A stretch of DNA of 64,000 nt, taken from Gelidibacter salicanalis. Lineage in GTDB: Bacteria > Bacteroidota > Bacteroidia > Flavobacteriales > Flavobacteriaceae. Where the stretch lies: NCBI RefSeq assembly GCF_016469035.1, contig NZ_JAEHJZ010000010.1:1-64000 (forward strand). The letters are read 5' to 3'. The notes under the pieces are model-generated. The model worked only from the letters and a program-made list of their open reading frames with translations, was not told the origin of the DNA and did not search any database. Positions within the stretch are counted from its first letter, which is position 1; each line of letters begins with the position of its first letter. Positions 62,849 to 64,000 of this stretch are shown one piece after another. Both the position numbers and the translations under genes were made by a program.

Positions 62849-63813
62849 TATTTACGAGGTTTAAATTTTGAGTTGTTAAAAATTTCGTCAGCATTCTTTT
62901 GAAGCATCTCCATCAAGGGGACGTCATTGTTGTTCATATAAGCTCTGACTATTTGCCAACCTATATACTGCCCTAACCTTCCTGGAGATTCGCTGTCCAA
63001 TTCCAAATAAAATTTTGAAAAAGGAGCATCGGCAATAAATCGGCTTGCCAAACTGTTGTCTGTACTAAACAACAATTCGCGCTCAATAAAATAGCGCCAT
63101 ATTTCACTTTCATTTTCACCAGCCCAAGCTAACTGATATTCAGTATACCCTATTTTATCAGCATCTGATGTAAACGGAATCATTTTATCTTTAAAATACA
63201 GCTGCTTTCCAAAATAGACCATATCATCTAATAAGGTTTTTGGCTTATCTTGAAGAATGTACTGCTCGGAATAATTGGCTGCCAAATCACTCACAATTTG
63301 CGAACGTTTCATATTTTGGGTCAGGAACTTTTGGATGCCCTCATAAAAATGATGGTCTACTCCCAAATAGGTGTCTAAGGAAATCAACACAATCGTATCG
63401 GTCACAATCGTCTTGTTACGGTAATCTACATCAGAGTTTACTGTAATAACACGTGGCACTGTAAAGCTCTTATCGTAATATTTTAAATGTTGAAAAAGAG
63501 ACGCGATGGCTTCCTCTTCTTTATTGAAATTAGAAAACGTCGATTTTACTTCGGCCTCCAATTCTTGCTGCAAAGAGTCATTCATGCGCTCCACCCAAAC
63601 AGAATCGGGAATGCGTTCAGAAAACAAAAATGGATAGCTTTTTTTTAATTTGGGCAATTCTTTTGGCTCAGCATTGGCAAAGGCCAAATCAAAACGTTCT
63701 ATAGTAACCGCAACATCAATTTTAGAAATTTCATTTTCTATTTGATTGTCTTCTTTACAAGCACTAAAAAAAAGCAGCAGGACTATTAGAAAACTAGCAT
63801 TCTTCATGGGCAA
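62848..63813 (-). CDS. gldB: Gliding motility lipoprotein GldB
   Basis: 321 residues. A lipoprotein signal (MKNASFLIVLLLFFSAC) is followed by an acidic domain (IDVAVTIERFDLAFANAEPKELPKLKKSYPFLFSERIPDSVW in outline), then YLGVDHHFYEGIQKFLTQNM, and the C-terminal LDSESPGRLGQYIGWQIVRAYMNNNDVPLMEML, all typical of GldB, an envelope lipoprotein essential for gliding in Flavobacterium johnsoniae. Its own promoter is probable (TACCTTTG at 63868-63875). It is divergent from nadE. Confidence 0.93.
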   Translation of the reverse strand: MPMKNASFLIVLLLFFSACKEDNQIENEISKIDVAVTIERFDLAFANAEPKELPKLKKSYPFLFSERIPDSVWVERMNDSLQQELEAEVKSTFSNFNKEEEAIASLFQHLKYYDKSFTVPRVITVNSDVDYRNKTIVTDTIVLISLDTYLGVDHHFYEGIQKFLTQNMKRSQIVSDLAANYSEQYILQDKPKTLLDDMVYFGKQLYFKDKMIPFTSDADKIGYTEYQLAWAGENESEIWRYFIERELLFSTDNSLASRFIADAPFSKFYLELDSESPGRLGQYIGWQIVRAYMNNNDVPLMEMLQKNADEIFNNSKFKPRK

Positions 63814-63867
63814 TTTTTAAAGGTCTTTAATTTTTATTACTTGGGTGATTACTCTATTTTTGTTGTA

Positions 63868-63875
63868 CAAAGGTA
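63868..63875 (-). promoter_or_regulatory. Probable -7 box for gldB
   Basis: Minus-strand TACCTTTG fits TAnnTTTG, about 55 bp upstream of the gldB ATG. A TTTG lies at 63898-63901, 22 bp upstream, slightly farther than usual for -33. Confidence 0.5.
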
Positions 63876-63903
63876 GTATTCTTTGTGTTAAATCTTCCAA
63901 AAA

Positions 63904-64000
63904 ATGCAAACAGAAAAAGTTATTGATCACATTGTAAACTGGTTAAAAGACTACGCCACTAACGCCAATGTAAATGGTTTTGTCATCGGTATTTCTGGCG
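63904..64000 (+). CDS. nadE: NAD+ synthetase, 5' fragment (continues beyond the window)
   Basis: The first 32 codons read MQTEKVIDHIVNWLKDYATN and then ANVNGFVIGISG, which leads into the ATP-pyrophosphatase SGGxDS loop of NAD+ synthetase (NadE). It makes NAD+ from deamido-NAD+. In Flavobacteriaceae nadE is a frequent divergent neighbour of gldB, which supports the call. The remainder of the gene is outside the window. Confidence 0.88.
   Translation, partial: MQTEKVIDHIVNWLKDYATNANVNGFVIGISG

Overview
The window is AT-rich DNA from a member of the Bacteroidota, almost certainly a Flavobacteriaceae. The support is: three SusC/SusD outer-membrane pairs, the gliding-motility genes gldB and gldC, a one-piece E1 alpha/beta 2-oxoacid dehydrogenase, the 669-residue type of urocanate hydratase, many lipoproteins, and promoters of the Bacteroidota type (TAnnTTTG at -7) rather than sigma70 type.

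Layout. Positions 1-480 look like the minus-strand leader of an rRNA operon whose 16S gene would begin just left of the window; it carries three tandem TAnnTTTG promoters. About 700 bp of gene-free, decayed sequence follows. Positions 1160-19908 (all minus) hold a Porin_10 type porin and three separately terminated susC-susD units, the first with an extra surface lipoprotein and none with a degradative enzyme or sigma/anti-sigma regulator. Positions 20101-24377 (plus) carry rnhB, a large lipoprotein of unknown function and a nucleoid-associated protein. Positions 24.6-42.9 kb are core genes with accessory ones: lipB, lysS, a DUF5117-type zinc protease, a frameshifted DUF2157/DUF4401 membrane gene with its GDYXXLXY partner, hemL, a glucosaminidase, a D-cysteine desulfhydrase-like enzyme, hutU and a SulP transporter.

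Positions 42.9-61.3 kb form a long minus-strand phenylacetate (PAA) catabolic cluster. In transcription order it reads: TetR regulator, paaE, paaA, paaB, paaC, paaD, paaG, four-helix-bundle gene, paaH, paaI, a YpfJ-type metallopeptidase, paaJ, paaZ fused to a DinB/DUF1569-like domain, a GIY-YIG gene, an enoyl-CoA hydratase, paaY, E2, E1. Phenylacetyl-CoA would be epoxidised (PaaA-E), isomerised (PaaG), ring-opened and oxidised (PaaZ), then beta-oxidised (PaaJ, hydratase, PaaH). No paaK ligase is in the window, while a 2-oxoacid dehydrogenase closes the cluster, which suggests a possible direct route from phenylpyruvate to phenylacetyl-CoA. A perfect 20-bp inverted repeat resembling the known PaaR operator lies at the predicted start of transcription. 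The right edge has rhodanese, DUF4230, gldC, gldB and the start of nadE.

The most unusual signal is between the genes. A roughly 240-bp MITE-like element is present twice, with terminal inverted repeats and apparent 9-bp target duplications. GC-rich repeats bounded by GCGTTA and AACGCCCA occur five times. The two non-catabolic genes inside the paa cluster (GIY-YIG and four-helix bundle) are each flanked by inverted copies of a short repeat, so both look like small mobile or selfish cassettes inserted at operon junctions.
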